Notes: generated by a model not told the origin, from the sequence alone. A stretch of 64,000 nt of DNA from Bacteroidia bacterium (GCA_020635905.1 JACJYV010000006.1:372001-436000); one strand, 5' to 3'; shown: positions 9,342 through 18,128, numbered from the stretch's first letter. Program-made: numbers and translations.

Positions 9342-9410
9342 CGCGGACCCTGGCGAAAAGTGCGTGAAGGATGCGAAGGGTTTAGCCGGTGTGGGGGATG
9401 GTGGGTTGGC

Positions 9411-9463
9411 GCTTTAGCGGCCGCAGCCCGAAGCAGCCTGACCCGCAGGGGCACGCCCATTTT
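9411..9463. repeat. GC-rich intergenic element (GCGGCCGC core)
   Basis: The 240 bp between the YwqK gene and the next coding end hold a GC-rich stretch containing GCGGCCGC and GGGCACGCCC. It translates on the minus strand into alanine/arginine-rich nonsense. It looks like a dispersed non-coding element, but only one copy is in this window, so repetition is not proven here. Confidence 0.35.
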
Positions 9464-9468
9464 GAGTC

Positions 9469-9594
9469 GTTAGAAGTGAGAGATTAGATTTGAGATGTTA
9501 GATTTTAGAAAATAGATGTGAGATAGGAGTGGGGGAATTATATTGGCCAGAACATAAGACTAAGGACTCCTCTCTACAGACTAAAGACTTTTTC
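9469..9594. repeat. Heptad word repeats (TTAGATN / GACTAAN type)
   Basis: A run of 7-bp words reads TTAGATT TGAGATG TTAGATT TTAGAAA ATAGATG TGAGATA, then after a short break AAGACTA AGGACT ... GACTAAAGACT. The words vary but keep a 7-base phase. The run reaches the stop end of the glycosyltransferase gene. Similar runs occur at six further intergenic sites. Confidence 0.7.
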
Positions 9595-10558
9595 CGCCTT
9601 TGAGGGTGATTTCTTCGAATTCGATGCCCTCGAAGCCCCAATCGGGGGGATTGGCGTTGAAATGCATGGGTTTGGCCAGGGCCTCCATGGCAGTTTCCCA
9701 GACCAGATCGAAGCCAATTCCGGGGCGTTCCTGCACAAATTTGATTTTTTCGAGGGGCGTCATGGCCTCCCAACCCACAGGGTGGTCTATGTGGTAGGCA
9801 AAGGCATTGACGGGAAAAATTTCCTGTTCGTAACCCAGGGAAGCGGCTGCCACCAGGGCCAAAGTATCGATGTGGATGGAGTACAAATCCAGCTCCAGAT
9901 AGCCCTGAATGTCGATCCAGGCGGCTTTGGTCATGAGGGTAAAATCGCCGCAGGCGTTCTTGTCGAGCAGGTTGAAACGGTACTTGGCGTAGGGCTTTTC
10001 GAGCCTGGGAATGAGCCATTTGAAAACCCCGTTCAGCAATTTTGCCAGCCAGCGATGGCGGTAAATCCAATTGGGGACGGCCCTGAGGTAACGAAAATCA
10101 GGATCAAAGCCCAGCCTGCGAATGACGTGGTTTTGGGCAAAGTCGAGTTGCTGGTCGAGGGGCCAATCCTCGGAAATCTGGTCGGGAACGTCCACGCGGT
10201 TGGCGCGGTAGAATTTTTTGCCGTCCAGGGTTCCTGATTTGATGCGCTCGAATATCTGGTTGGTAAAGATCAGGTCAATGTTGGTGCAGAGCACCCATTC
10301 GCCCCTGGCGCGGCGTATGCCCACATTTTTGCCGATCATCTGGAATAAGGGGATGACGTCGCCCCGCTGGTAGCGGTCGTGGATGGCTTTGGGCACAATG
10401 ATGTAGCGAATGGTGAGCAGGTCTTCGGGGCCGGGTGCAGGCAGTATTTCTTTGAGCAGCGGCCGGTCTGCGGGCGGATTCCACTCTACCATGATCAGCT
10501 CTGCCTGCATCTGGTGGCGCCGGGTTTGCTCCAGCAACCCATTGACAAAGAGGCGCAT
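9581..10558 (-). CDS. GT-A-like glycosyltransferase-related protein (paralogue 1)
   Basis: A 325-residue protein clearly paralogous to the next gene: ERGDVIPLFQMIGKNVGIRRARGEW-like text here matches VPLYEYIAKNIALRRAKGEY there, and both continue with a DIIF/DLIF strand resembling a GT-A metal site (NIDLIFTN). The reading frame continues 17 codons upstream of the ATG given, encoding SIISVSRNDGHGGNIT, which is the expected first nucleotide-binding strand. No ATG, GTG or TTG precedes it before an in-frame TAA; an ATT at 10609 is the only near-cognate start. The N-terminus is thus either initiated unusually or eroded by the repeat that abuts it. The substrate is unknown; a polysaccharide role is inferred from context. 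Confidence 0.7.
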   Translation of the reverse strand: MRLFVNGLLEQTRRHQMQAELIMVEWNPPADRPLLKEILPAPGPEDLLTIRYIIVPKAIHDRYQRGDVIPLFQMIGKNVGIRRARGEWVLCTNIDLIFTNQIFERIKSGTLDGKKFYRANRVDVPDQISEDWPLDQQLDFAQNHVIRRLGFDPDFRYLRAVPNWIYRHRWLAKLLNGVFKWLIPRLEKPYAKYRFNLLDKNACGDFTLMTKAAWIDIQGYLELDLYSIHIDTLALVAAASLGYEQEIFPVNAFAYHIDHPVGWEAMTPLEKIKFVQERPGIGFDLVWETAMEALAKPMHFNANPPDWGFEGIEFEEITLKGGKSL

Positions 10559-10612
10559 GCGCCGGGTGATGTTGCCGCCATGCCCGTCGTTGCGTGAGAC
10601 TGATATAATGCT

Positions 10613-10719
10613 TAGATGTGAGATTTTTAGATTTTAGATTAATAGATGTTAGATTTTATATATCAGACGGTTAGAGAGAGATTCATTGCTATCTGACATC
10701 TCCCCATCTCATATCTCCC
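10613..10719. repeat. Heptad word repeats between the two GT paralogues
   Basis: TTAGATG TGAGATT, TTAGATT, ATAGATG TTAGATT and, near the end, ATCTGACATCTCCCCATCTCATATCTCCCC words fill the whole gap between the glycosyltransferase paralogues. The phase is 7 with occasional 8-base slips. The upstream gene's natural N-terminus lies at the edge of this run. Confidence 0.7.
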
Positions 10720-11730
10720 CTACCATTCCTCCTCGGGTAATTCCATTCCTTTCAGGCCCCAGTTGTCGTCGTTGACGATCATGGGCTTTTTTTCGGCCAT
10801 CATTTTGCGGCCGTTGGCCTCGTAGATTTTATAGGCTTTGTCCACGATGGGATTGGCCTCGGTTTCGTCGCAGGAGTAGCGGCGATCGTGATTTTGATGG
10901 TAGGCGGGCCAGGGCAATACGACTTCGCGCAAGCCTGAGGTGGCGGCCACGATCACCATCATGGCATCTGTGTGGGCAGCCACGATGGTATTTTCAGGAT
11001 TTCCCTTCAATGCAAACCACTTGTCGCGGTGCATGGTCATGAAGTCGCCGCTGCAATTGCAGTGGTAGGTGAATTCTGGCGGGGTATCCCAACTGGCATT
11101 TTCGCGTTTGAGCCACAATTCATTTTTGCGGCGGAGCCACCACCAGCGCAATTTGAAAAAATTGGGAAAGGTCAGATCGTTGTAGCGATGTCCTTTGAGG
11201 AAAGCGCGGAAGGAATTTTCCCGACACAACTCTATGGTATTGGGCGGGAGGGCGCCATTCACTTCAAAACGGTGAAAATCGACCCGGTCGAGGCGGTAAT
11301 ATTCGTCTTTTTTGAGGGGACGCTTGCTGAGCCAGGTGAGAATTTCAGGACTGTAAATGATGTCGGGGTTGGAGGCGTTCAAATATTCTCCTTTGGCCCT
11401 GCGCAAAGCGATATTTTTGGCAATGTACTCGTACAGCGGCACCGTTTCCCTGATTTCGGGGTTAACGAAGGTCTTGTGAACTTCGTTGGGGGTGGTGATC
11501 ATGCGAATTTTGAGGTACTCGCGCCCTTCAGGCCATTGAATTTGCTCCCGCAGTGATGGCTGATCCGTGAGGGGATTATAATTGGAAATGATGAATTCTG
11601 AAGGAATTTTGTGCTTTTCCAACTGGCTGGAAAGCCACTGCACGGAGCGTTGCAGACGTCCGTTGAAGTCTTCTCCGTAATTGTCGTTGCGGCCGGCGAC
11701 GATGAAGGATATGTAGGGGTCAATTAACAA
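10720..11730 (-). CDS. GT-A-like glycosyltransferase-related protein (paralogue 2)
   Basis: A 336-residue protein starting IDPYISFIVAGRNDNYG, the first beta strand and nucleotide-binding turn of a GT-A fold. NASNPDIIYSP at ~120 is in the position of the DxD-type motif. The C-terminal third contains CNCSGDFMTMHRDKW and AAHTDAMMVIVAA, matched in paralogue 1 by ACGDFTLMTKAAW and SIHIDTLALVAAA. The TTG start at 11730 lies inside an AATTG-rich heptad repeat, so the exact start is uncertain. Together with paralogue 1 and the epimerase upstream it forms a minus-strand group. Polysaccharide synthesis is inferred; I cannot name the sugar. Confidence 0.75.
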   Translation of the reverse strand: MLIDPYISFIVAGRNDNYGEDFNGRLQRSVQWLSSQLEKHKIPSEFIISNYNPLTDQPSLREQIQWPEGREYLKIRMITTPNEVHKTFVNPEIRETVPLYEYIAKNIALRRAKGEYLNASNPDIIYSPEILTWLSKRPLKKDEYYRLDRVDFHRFEVNGALPPNTIELCRENSFRAFLKGHRYNDLTFPNFFKLRWWWLRRKNELWLKRENASWDTPPEFTYHCNCSGDFMTMHRDKWFALKGNPENTIVAAHTDAMMVIVAATSGLREVVLPWPAYHQNHDRRYSCDETEANPIVDKAYKIYEANGRKMMAEKKPMIVNDDNWGLKGMELPEEEW

Positions 11731-11832
11731 TTAACAATAGCAATGAGCAATTAGCAATTGGGGGTTAGGTTATGGGTATTAGGTGTTGGGTTTTGGGTAT
11801 TAGGATTTGGGATTGGGTTTTGGCATAATGTA
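11722..11832. repeat. Heptad word repeats, TTAGG/TTGGG variant
   Basis: Reads as consecutive 7-bp words: CAATTAA CAATTAA CAATAGC AATGAGC AATTAGC AATTGGG GGTTAGG TTATGGG TATTAGG TGTTGGG TTTTGGG TATTAGG ATTTGGG. The first words overlap the start of glycosyltransferase paralogue 2. The remaining ~100 bp up to the epimerase gene show no gene. Confidence 0.75.
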
Positions 11833-11936
11833 ATGTAGGGCCAGGACATGTCCTAACCTTACCCTGGGTTGTAAAACAATCTTTTCCGTCTTTGCTGAAA
11901 TGTAGTTTCATCAAGATCCTGGTTATTAGCCAAAAG

Positions 11937-12902
11937 CTAAGACCTGTTTTCAACCTGTTTCGCCACCCATTCATAAGTCAGTTTCATGCCGCGGGCGAGG
12001 TCGAATTTGGGCTCCCAGCCTACTTTTTCGCGGATCAGGTCGTTGTCTGAATTGCGGCCACGCACGCCCTGGGGACCGGGAATATTGGTGATATGCAGGT
12101 TTTTTCCTGAAATTCCAATGATCATTTTGGCGAAATCGTTGATGGAAATCATTTCCTCTGAGCCAATGTTGACCGGGCCGGAAAAATCAGATTGCATCAG
12201 AGCCCGAACCCCGTCCAGACAATCCTCTATATATAAAAAGGAGCGGGTCTGTTTTCCGTCGCCCCAGATTTCAATATTTCCTCCCTGAGGAGTCTCCGCG
12301 ACCTTGCGACAAATGGCGGCGGGAGCTTTTTCGCGACCGCCCGTCCAGGTGCCTTCCGGACCATAAATGTTGTGGAAGCGGGCTACCCGCACCTGGATGC
12401 CGTAGTTGCGGTGATAAGCAAAGTACATGCGCTCGCTGAACAGCTTTTCCCAGCCATATTCGCTGTCGGGTTCGGCCGGATAAGCGGTGTTTTCCGTGCA
12501 TTTGGGATTGTCGGGATCCATCTGGTTGTACTCAGGATAGATGCAGGCCGAACTAGAATAGAAAATTTTCTTTACTCCTTTTTTGACCGCCGCATCAGCG
12601 GTATTGAGGTTGATGGTGGCCGAATTGTGCATCACATCTGCATCATTTTCGCCAGTGAAAATGTAACCCGCGCCCCCCATTTCCGCAGCCAGCTGGTAGA
12701 TTTCGTCCAGATCAGCAGTTACCACCCGATCCACCACCGTTGCATCGCGCAAATCCCCGATGACCCAATCATCGGCCTGAGTGGGAGAAAATTCGGGATT
12801 TTTCAGATCCACACCCCGTACCCAGTATCCTTCTCTTTTCAGCCGCTTCACCAGGTGACTTCCAATGAAGCCGCCAGCGCCCATGACCAGTGCTTTTTTC
12901 AT
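11937..12902 (-). CDS. GDP-mannose 3,5-epimerase-like NAD-dependent epimerase
   Basis: A 321-residue extended short-chain dehydrogenase. The NAD-binding motif is GAGGFIGSHL (residues 8-17), the catalytic region has SSSACIYPEY and the YGWEK motif (Tyr-x-x-x-Lys). The C-terminal GVRGRNSDNDLIREKVGW is strikingly like plant GDP-mannose 3,5-epimerase, which converts GDP-D-mannose to GDP-L-galactose and GDP-L-gulose; the MGGAGYIF segment also matches that family. It is a soluble cytosolic enzyme that would supply an L-hexose donor for the glycosyltransferases encoded just downstream. Family assignment is strong; the exact product cannot be settled from sequence. Confidence 0.85.
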   Translation of the reverse strand: MKKALVMGAGGFIGSHLVKRLKREGYWVRGVDLKNPEFSPTQADDWVIGDLRDATVVDRVVTADLDEIYQLAAEMGGAGYIFTGENDADVMHNSATINLNTADAAVKKGVKKIFYSSSACIYPEYNQMDPDNPKCTENTAYPAEPDSEYGWEKLFSERMYFAYHRNYGIQVRVARFHNIYGPEGTWTGGREKAPAAICRKVAETPQGGNIEIWGDGKQTRSFLYIEDCLDGVRALMQSDFSGPVNIGSEEMISINDFAKMIIGISGKNLHITNIPGPQGVRGRNSDNDLIREKVGWEPKFDLARGMKLTYEWVAKQVENRS

Positions 12903-12974
12903 TTTTATCCTTTAAAAAGAGGCTCAATTTAGGAAAATTTTGGAGGTTGGGCTACTCTAAAAGCCCTTTTGTAA

Positions 12975-14888
12975 TCAAGATTGCATTTCTCTGTGCAGGG
13001 CCTCAAATCGCTTCAGAACGGCCTTTTCCCACAAATACGGACTCAACGCTGCATAGGCAAGTTCGCCTTCGCGGTAAGAAACGCCCGGCTCCTGAATGAT
13101 GCGGGTAATTTCTTTTTTCACGGTTTGGACGGGGATAAAATCAGATTCCATAAAACTTTTTTCAGCCAGCAAATCCTGAAAATACTCCTTCCAGGGGCCT
13201 TTGAGCCATTCAACGATGGGGGTTTGGAAACCCATTTTCCATTTGCGCTGATAAATAGGGGGAGGTAAATAGGGCCGCAAGGCATCACGCAATAAAGCTT
13301 TGGTGGCTCCATGGCGAATTTTGCTGCTCCAGGGCACAGAAAACAGGTAATTCACCACCCTGTGGTCCAGAAAAGGCATGCGAATCTCCACCCCGCTTCC
13401 CATAGAATAGCGGTCGTAATTGCGCAACAGGGTAGGCAGGTTTTGGGTGTGAAACAGCTGATACAAGCCCTGGTTGAGGCTTCCCAACTGGCCGGGATCC
13501 GTAACTTTGTTCTGCCCGGGACGAATGGGACGCTGGTCGGCGAAAGCTTTTTTCAGTTCAATTCCCCAATGGCCTTTCATTTTGGCCCAGGACTCAAAAT
13601 CTGTAACCCAACGGAGATAATCCTTCCAGCCTGCGGCTGGCTTGGCAAACTGAGGCTGATCTGGAGGAGCCAGATTGCGATAGGCCTGCAACAGGTTGTG
13701 AACCGAGAACGGATTGAGCCCGCAATCTCTGAAGGCATGAAACAAAAAAGTATCGTAGCCGGCAAAAAGTTCGTCGGCCCCGTGGCCGTCGAGGGTGACA
13801 AAAACCCCGGCCTGGCGGGCGGCACGGTAGGTTTGCATCATGGGCACAGGACTGGTGATGTAGATTTCTTCGCTTTGAAAAAGCATGTCTTCCAGTTCCA
13901 AAATGCCCTGAATGGGATCAATCTGCACGAAAGTGGCGGGGATTTTGAGAAAATCCGTGACGATTCTGGCCTCCCTGCTTTCGTCGAGGGCCGTGCCGGG
14001 CAGACTGGCCACAAAGGCATGCTGCCATTGGTTGGGATAGCCGGGATTGCTGCCCGAACGGGCTACCTGGGCCATGCCACACATGGTGGCCGAGGAATCA
14101 ATTCCGCCCGAAAGGGCGGTGCCCAGGGGAACATCTGCCCGCATGCGAATGCGGCAGGCGTCGAGGAAAATTTCCCGAAATTCTTCCACCTGATCACCAT
14201 ACGATTTAGGAACGGCATGGATGTGATCCAGGGTATTCCAGAAAGATTGGGTTTTGAGTTGATTCCCCTCCAATTCGCCCCAATGACCTGCTGGAAAGCG
14301 GGAAATACCCTGGATCAGGGTCTTTTCTGTGGGCTCATAGCCAAACAAATCGTCTTTGAGTAAGGAAAATTCCTCTGAAACTTCCACCTTCTTCAGGAAA
14401 GGAACGAGGGCTTTCATCTCAGAGGCAAAGGCAAATCTGCCTTGCCTTTGGTGGAAAAAGAGTGGTTTTTTGCCAAAACGATCCCGGGAAAGGAATAATT
14501 TTTCCTTTTTCGCATCCCACAGGGCAAAGGCCCACATGCCATTCAGGCGGGGGAGGCACGCCGGCCCCCATTCCTGCCAGGCAGCCAGCAGCACTTCCGT
14601 ATCTGTTTGGGTATGAAATTCATGCCCCAGCTTTTGCAGTTCGGCCCTGATTTCCTGATAATTATAGATTTCCCCGTTGCAGGTGATGGTTAGGTGGCCG
14701 CGGGTCATGGGTTGGACGCCCGCCTCTGAGCGGTCGATAATGGCCAGCCGACGGTGTCCGAGGGTAATCCTACCTTCTGGCTCCTGCCAGATGGATTGTC
14801 CGTCGGGACCGCGGTGAGCGAGGATTTCCAAAACCCGCCCGAAGGGCCGGGAATCCAGGGCGGGCAGTATGCCGAGTATGCCGCACAT
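12975..14888 (-). CDS. asnB: Glutamine-hydrolysing asparagine synthase (AsnB-type amidotransferase)
   Basis: A 637-residue class II amidotransferase. It begins MCGILGIL, exposing the catalytic Cys2 after Met removal, and continues with the Ntn-hydrolase domain (HRGPDGQS, HRRLAI, NGEIYNYQE). The synthase domain carries the ATP PP-loop LSGGIDSSAT at about residue 252. In polysaccharide clusters such enzymes often amidate uronic acids rather than make asparagine; the nearby sugar dehydrogenase makes that plausible. Four bases separate it from the M23 peptidase gene on the same strand, so they may be co-transcribed. Length is at the long end for the AsnB family. Confidence 0.9.
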   Translation of the reverse strand: MCGILGILPALDSRPFGRVLEILAHRGPDGQSIWQEPEGRITLGHRRLAIIDRSEAGVQPMTRGHLTITCNGEIYNYQEIRAELQKLGHEFHTQTDTEVLLAAWQEWGPACLPRLNGMWAFALWDAKKEKLFLSRDRFGKKPLFFHQRQGRFAFASEMKALVPFLKKVEVSEEFSLLKDDLFGYEPTEKTLIQGISRFPAGHWGELEGNQLKTQSFWNTLDHIHAVPKSYGDQVEEFREIFLDACRIRMRADVPLGTALSGGIDSSATMCGMAQVARSGSNPGYPNQWQHAFVASLPGTALDESREARIVTDFLKIPATFVQIDPIQGILELEDMLFQSEEIYITSPVPMMQTYRAARQAGVFVTLDGHGADELFAGYDTFLFHAFRDCGLNPFSVHNLLQAYRNLAPPDQPQFAKPAAGWKDYLRWVTDFESWAKMKGHWGIELKKAFADQRPIRPGQNKVTDPGQLGSLNQGLYQLFHTQNLPTLLRNYDRYSMGSGVEIRMPFLDHRVVNYLFSVPWSSKIRHGATKALLRDALRPYLPPPIYQRKWKMGFQTPIVEWLKGPWKEYFQDLLAEKSFMESDFIPVQTVKKEITRIIQEPGVSYREGELAYAALSPYLWEKAVLKRFEALHREMQS

Positions 14889-14891
14889 GGA

Positions 14892-15596
14892 TCAGGCTGG
14901 CGGCCTTTTCAGGACTTTCTGGTTGGTGGGACGGTGATTCTGAATGAATTTGGTGGGATCTATATAGTAACTGACGTCGTCGCCATCGCTCCAGGGAATG
15001 GGCATGTTGGGTTGGTCGCGCATTTCAAAATGAAGATGTGCGTGGTATTTTCCTTCGGCCGAGCCTATGGTGCCAATCGGGTCGCCCCTTTTCAGGAAAT
15101 TTCCTTCTTTCACCCAGGTACTGGCGAGGTGAGCGTAAAGAGATTCCACATATTTGGGTTCCTGAGGGGTGCCATAATTATGCAGAATTCGCACCACCTG
15201 TCCCCATCCAGCCCGAAAATCCTCTGCATAAAACACCACCCCGTCGGCCACACTGTAAACCAGGTCGCCAAAATCCGTGTTTTTACCCCCATTTCCGTTC
15301 CAATCCTCCCCGTAGTGTTCGCCAGAAATAATGCCTCTGGCTTTGAAATACCCTACAGAATTGGGAGGCCCGACGGGATAATCAAATCCATCCGTGGGAC
15401 GCTGGACGGCTTTTTTTAGAATGGAATGAGGAATGCTGTCAATGGGAAGTATGTTGTAAACAAGGGTATCTTTTTTCCGCCTCAATTCTTCAGGGCGAAA
15501 CTTCGTGCCTTCCTCGTCTTTGCCGCAGGCCAGCAGGAGGAAAAAGGCCACCAAAGTAATCCAAACTTGTTTCAACTTGCTTCTTCTCATTTCCAA
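14892..15596 (-). CDS. M23-family metallopeptidase lipoprotein
   Basis: A 234-residue precursor with an N-terminal hydrophobic stretch ending in the lipobox FFLLLACG, so it is predicted to be a lipoprotein. The LytM domain keeps the zinc ligands: HYGEDW (His and Asp) at about 98-103 and HAHLHFE at about 200, with the SLYAHL strand between. Family members cleave peptide cross-links in peptidoglycan. It is a tandem paralogue of the next gene: both share DWNGxGGxNTD and an IGTIG turn. All metal ligands appear intact, so it is likely active. Its substrate could also be a secreted protein. Confidence 0.88.
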   Translation of the reverse strand: MEMRRSKLKQVWITLVAFFLLLACGKDEEGTKFRPEELRRKKDTLVYNILPIDSIPHSILKKAVQRPTDGFDYPVGPPNSVGYFKARGIISGEHYGEDWNGNGGKNTDFGDLVYSVADGVVFYAEDFRAGWGQVVRILHNYGTPQEPKYVESLYAHLASTWVKEGNFLKRGDPIGTIGSAEGKYHAHLHFEMRDQPNMPIPWSDGDDVSYYIDPTKFIQNHRPTNQKVLKRPPA

Positions 15597-15650
15597 TTCT
15601 GCTGCAAAACAAGGTATAAATATACGGAAACTGAAATATTTTTGCTTTTT

Positions 15651-16289
15651 CTAAGGCTTATATACGGAAAGAAAACGGGTTGGATTTCGGTAACCTGCGG
15701 TGTCAGGGCTGTATCCCCCACCAATATCCATGCCCAGGCTGTCGCGGATCTCGAAATGGAGATGGGCTGCATAGATTCCGTGGGCATTGCCAATGGTGCC
15801 AATTTGCTGGCCACGGGCAACGCGGTCACCTTCCCGCACAAGCAGGGTATCGCAATGGGCGTACAGTGATTCAAAATAACGCGACTTTCCCTCTTCGCTG
15901 ATCTGATGCACGATTCTGATCACATTTCCCCAGCCACCATAAATATCCTGAGCAAAGAAAACCACTCCGTGAGCTGAAGCAAAAATGGGCAAGCCCAGAT
16001 CTGTATTGCCGCCACCAGTGCCGTTCCAGTCGTCGCCCAGGTGGTAATTGGGCCCGCCAAAAGGCTGGGCATTATAGTACCCGCGACCTTTGGGCGGGCC
16101 AACGGGAATCTGGAAACCGTCGGCCAGGGGAGTTTGGTTGAGGTAGGGAAAGGGATTGCCAAAGGGAAATTCTTTCGTTGACAGGACTGGCGACGGATTG
16201 ATTTCTGGTGGAGGAACGGGGCCAGCTGCTCGTTCACGGCAGGAGAGGGCGAAAATGAATGAAATAATGAAAAGGTAAATTTTGTGCAT
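15651..16289 (-). CDS. M23-family metallopeptidase, paralogue of its neighbour
   Basis: A 212-residue precursor with a signal sequence (MHKIYLFIISFIFALSCRE) whose Cys suggests lipidation. The LytM/M23 domain has HLGDDWNGTGGGNTDLG with the first His/Asp ligands and AAHLHFEIRD with the second His pair. Order and spacing match the paralogue encoded 54 bp downstream, so the two arose by tandem duplication and probably form an operon with it. Predicted role is peptidoglycan remodelling in the periplasm or at the outer membrane. Confidence 0.88.
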   Translation of the reverse strand: MHKIYLFIISFIFALSCRERAAGPVPPPEINPSPVLSTKEFPFGNPFPYLNQTPLADGFQIPVGPPKGRGYYNAQPFGGPNYHLGDDWNGTGGGNTDLGLPIFASAHGVVFFAQDIYGGWGNVIRIVHQISEEGKSRYFESLYAHCDTLLVREGDRVARGQQIGTIGNAHGIYAAHLHFEIRDSLGMDIGGGYSPDTAGYRNPTRFLSVYKP

Positions 16290-16417
16290 GATTTTTTAAC
16301 GAAAAATTTCCCGCAGGTAACATGCTAAGGGTAAAAAGGAATTGGAAGGTAATGCCTGGGTAACGCGGATTTTTTCTCAGGAATCTTATTTTTACCTTTC
16401 ATAAAAATTGGATCGCC

Positions 16418-17641
16418 ATTAAAAACAGGGCCTTATATACTCTCTTTCTGATTGCCTTTATTGATTTGCTGGGGGTGACCCTGGTAATTCCTATTTCTGC
16501 GCCCCTGATTCTGGACAATGTGACGGGAATTTTTCCGCCGGGTTCTGAGGCCAACCGTGATGTAATTTTTGGTTTTCTGGTGGGCAGCTACCCGATTGCG
16601 CAGTTCTTTGGCGCTCCTTTGCTGGGTACGCTTTCGGACAAATATGGCCGCAAAAAGATTTTGCAAATCTCTCTGGTGGGTTCGTTGCTGGGCTATTTGT
16701 TGTTTGGCTACGCCATTTTGATCAATAATCTGCCCCTGATGTTTCTCAGCCGGGTGGTGGACGGATTTACGGGTGGCAATATTTCTGTGGTCTATTCTGC
16801 GGTTTCTGATGTCAGTGACGCCCAATCCAGGACCAAAAGTTTTGGCCTGATCGGGATGGCATTGGGACTGGGCTTCATTCTGGGGCCCATGAGTGGAGGC
16901 ATTTTGTCAAATTCTGAATTGGTGGGTTGGTTTGATATGGCAACGCCTTTCTGGGCGGCAGCCCTGATCTGCAGCCTTAATTTTCTGCTGGTCACCTTTG
17001 ATTTCAAGGAAACTTTCCAACCCAGCGCACAGGCGCAGGTACATTTGCTGGCTGCTTTTCGCAATCTGCGTGAAGTTTTTCACCTGCCCGATCTCAAGGC
17101 ACTGCTCATTGCCCGCTTCTTTCTGATGTTTGGATTTGCATTTTTCACCCAATACTTTTCGGCCTTTCTGGTACGGAAATTTGGATTTGGTCCGCCAGAA
17201 ATTGGCTGGCTGTTTGCCTGGGTGGGACTTTGGGTGGTATTTGCCCAGGGCGGCCTGACCCGCATTCTGGCCAGGGTTTTACCCCCTGAATCCATTGTGA
17301 GAATTACCGCAATTACGCTGGGTGTAACCCTGATCTTTGCTATTCTGCCCGATAAGGCCTGGTTGCTCTACCTTATCTCTCCTTTTATTGCCATTTCTCA
17401 GGGCACCCTGACTCCCAACATTACCGGGATCATTTCTTTTCAGGCGAGCCGGGAGCAGCAGGGAAAAATCATGGGGATAAATCAGTCTGTGATGTCACTT
17501 GGACAGGCCTTACCGCCCTTTGTGGGTGGTTGGCTCAGTTCGATGAACGCTTCTTTTCCGACCGTGGCGGCTGCAGTGCTGGTATTGACGGGGGCAGGGG
17601 TGTTCATAATTTATTTTAAAGAAAAAAAGGGACCCCTCTGA
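16418..17641 (+). CDS. MFS transporter (TetA/multidrug-efflux-like)
   Basis: About 407 residues with twelve hydrophobic segments. MFS motif A is seen as GTLSDKYGRKKIL between helices 2 and 3, and helix 5 has GLGFILGPMSGG, the motif C of drug:H+ antiporters. The first helix (LYTLFLIAFIDLLGVTLVIP) begins upstream of the first TTG (16466), and no ATG, GTG or TTG exists between the in-frame stop and that helix. The best fit is a rare ATT at 16418 (then KNRALYTL); this is inference. Substrate is unknown; export of a drug or small metabolite is the family norm. Confidence 0.85.
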   Translation: MKNRALYTLFLIAFIDLLGVTLVIPISAPLILDNVTGIFPPGSEANRDVIFGFLVGSYPIAQFFGAPLLGTLSDKYGRKKILQISLVGSLLGYLLFGYAILINNLPLMFLSRVVDGFTGGNISVVYSAVSDVSDAQSRTKSFGLIGMALGLGFILGPMSGGILSNSELVGWFDMATPFWAAALICSLNFLLVTFDFKETFQPSAQAQVHLLAAFRNLREVFHLPDLKALLIARFFLMFGFAFFTQYFSAFLVRKFGFGPPEIGWLFAWVGLWVVFAQGGLTRILARVLPPESIVRITAITLGVTLIFAILPDKAWLLYLISPFIAISQGTLTPNITGIISFQASREQQGKIMGINQSVMSLGQALPPFVGGWLSSMNASFPTVAAAVLVLTGAGVFIIYFKEKKGPL

Positions 17642-17801
17642 AATTTTAATTTTTTCTTTGTATTTTTGGGTCCTGTCAACCCATTTCCACAAAAATTAAA
17701 TCATTAGTAAAATAATTGTGTAACTCTGGTTGCGCAATAGGTTTAATTCTTTTTGTAATATTGAAAAGTATTACGTAGTGAGCTAAAATAATATATAAGA
17801 A

Positions 17802-17866
17802 TTAGAGGGTGATTTTTGATTCTTTTCAAGTGTCCCCCGGTCTCTCAGGCCGGGGGCCTTTTTTTT
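17802..17866 (+). ncRNA. Tandem small-RNA element, copy 1 (conserved block plus terminator)
   Basis: The conserved block runs 17802-17831 (starts TTAGAGGGTGATTTTTGATT). It is followed by a 9-bp hairpin, CCCCCGGTC with GGCCGGGGG (17834-17842/17848-17856), loop TCTCA, and a T-run at 17859-17866. TAATATTG at 17756 resembles the Bacteroidetes -7 box TANNTTTG, which would place a start about 35 nt before the block. The head region differs from the other copies. Strand is set by the T-run. Confidence 0.7.
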
Positions 17867-18066
17867 GGAAATGCCGAAATTTCTGCCTAATTTAAGAACA
17901 GCAAACATGGGCTAAACCAGAATCAATTTTGGTTTATCGGGAAAAATGTGGCATTCATCGAAAAAATTCGATAATCCGTCTAAACCCGGTCGTAATCATC
18001 AATTAATTTTATTTACTTTGCAGTGTAATCTTGATAGCACTACTATTAAACGTAGTAAAAATATAT

Positions 18067-18128
18067 TTAGAGGGTGATTTTTGATTCTTTTCAAGTCCCT
18101 CTGTCTCTCAGACAGAGGGCTTTTTTTT
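18067..18128 (+). ncRNA. Tandem small-RNA element, copy 2
   Basis: The same 30-nt block is followed by stem CCCTCTGTC/GACAGAGGG (18097-18105/18111-18119) with loop TCTCA and T8 at 18121-18128. Relative to copy 1 nearly every stem pair has changed on both sides, so pairing is conserved rather than sequence. TAATCTTG at 18026 is in the same relative place as the -7-like box of copy 1. It begins 265 bp after copy 1. Confidence 0.7.
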
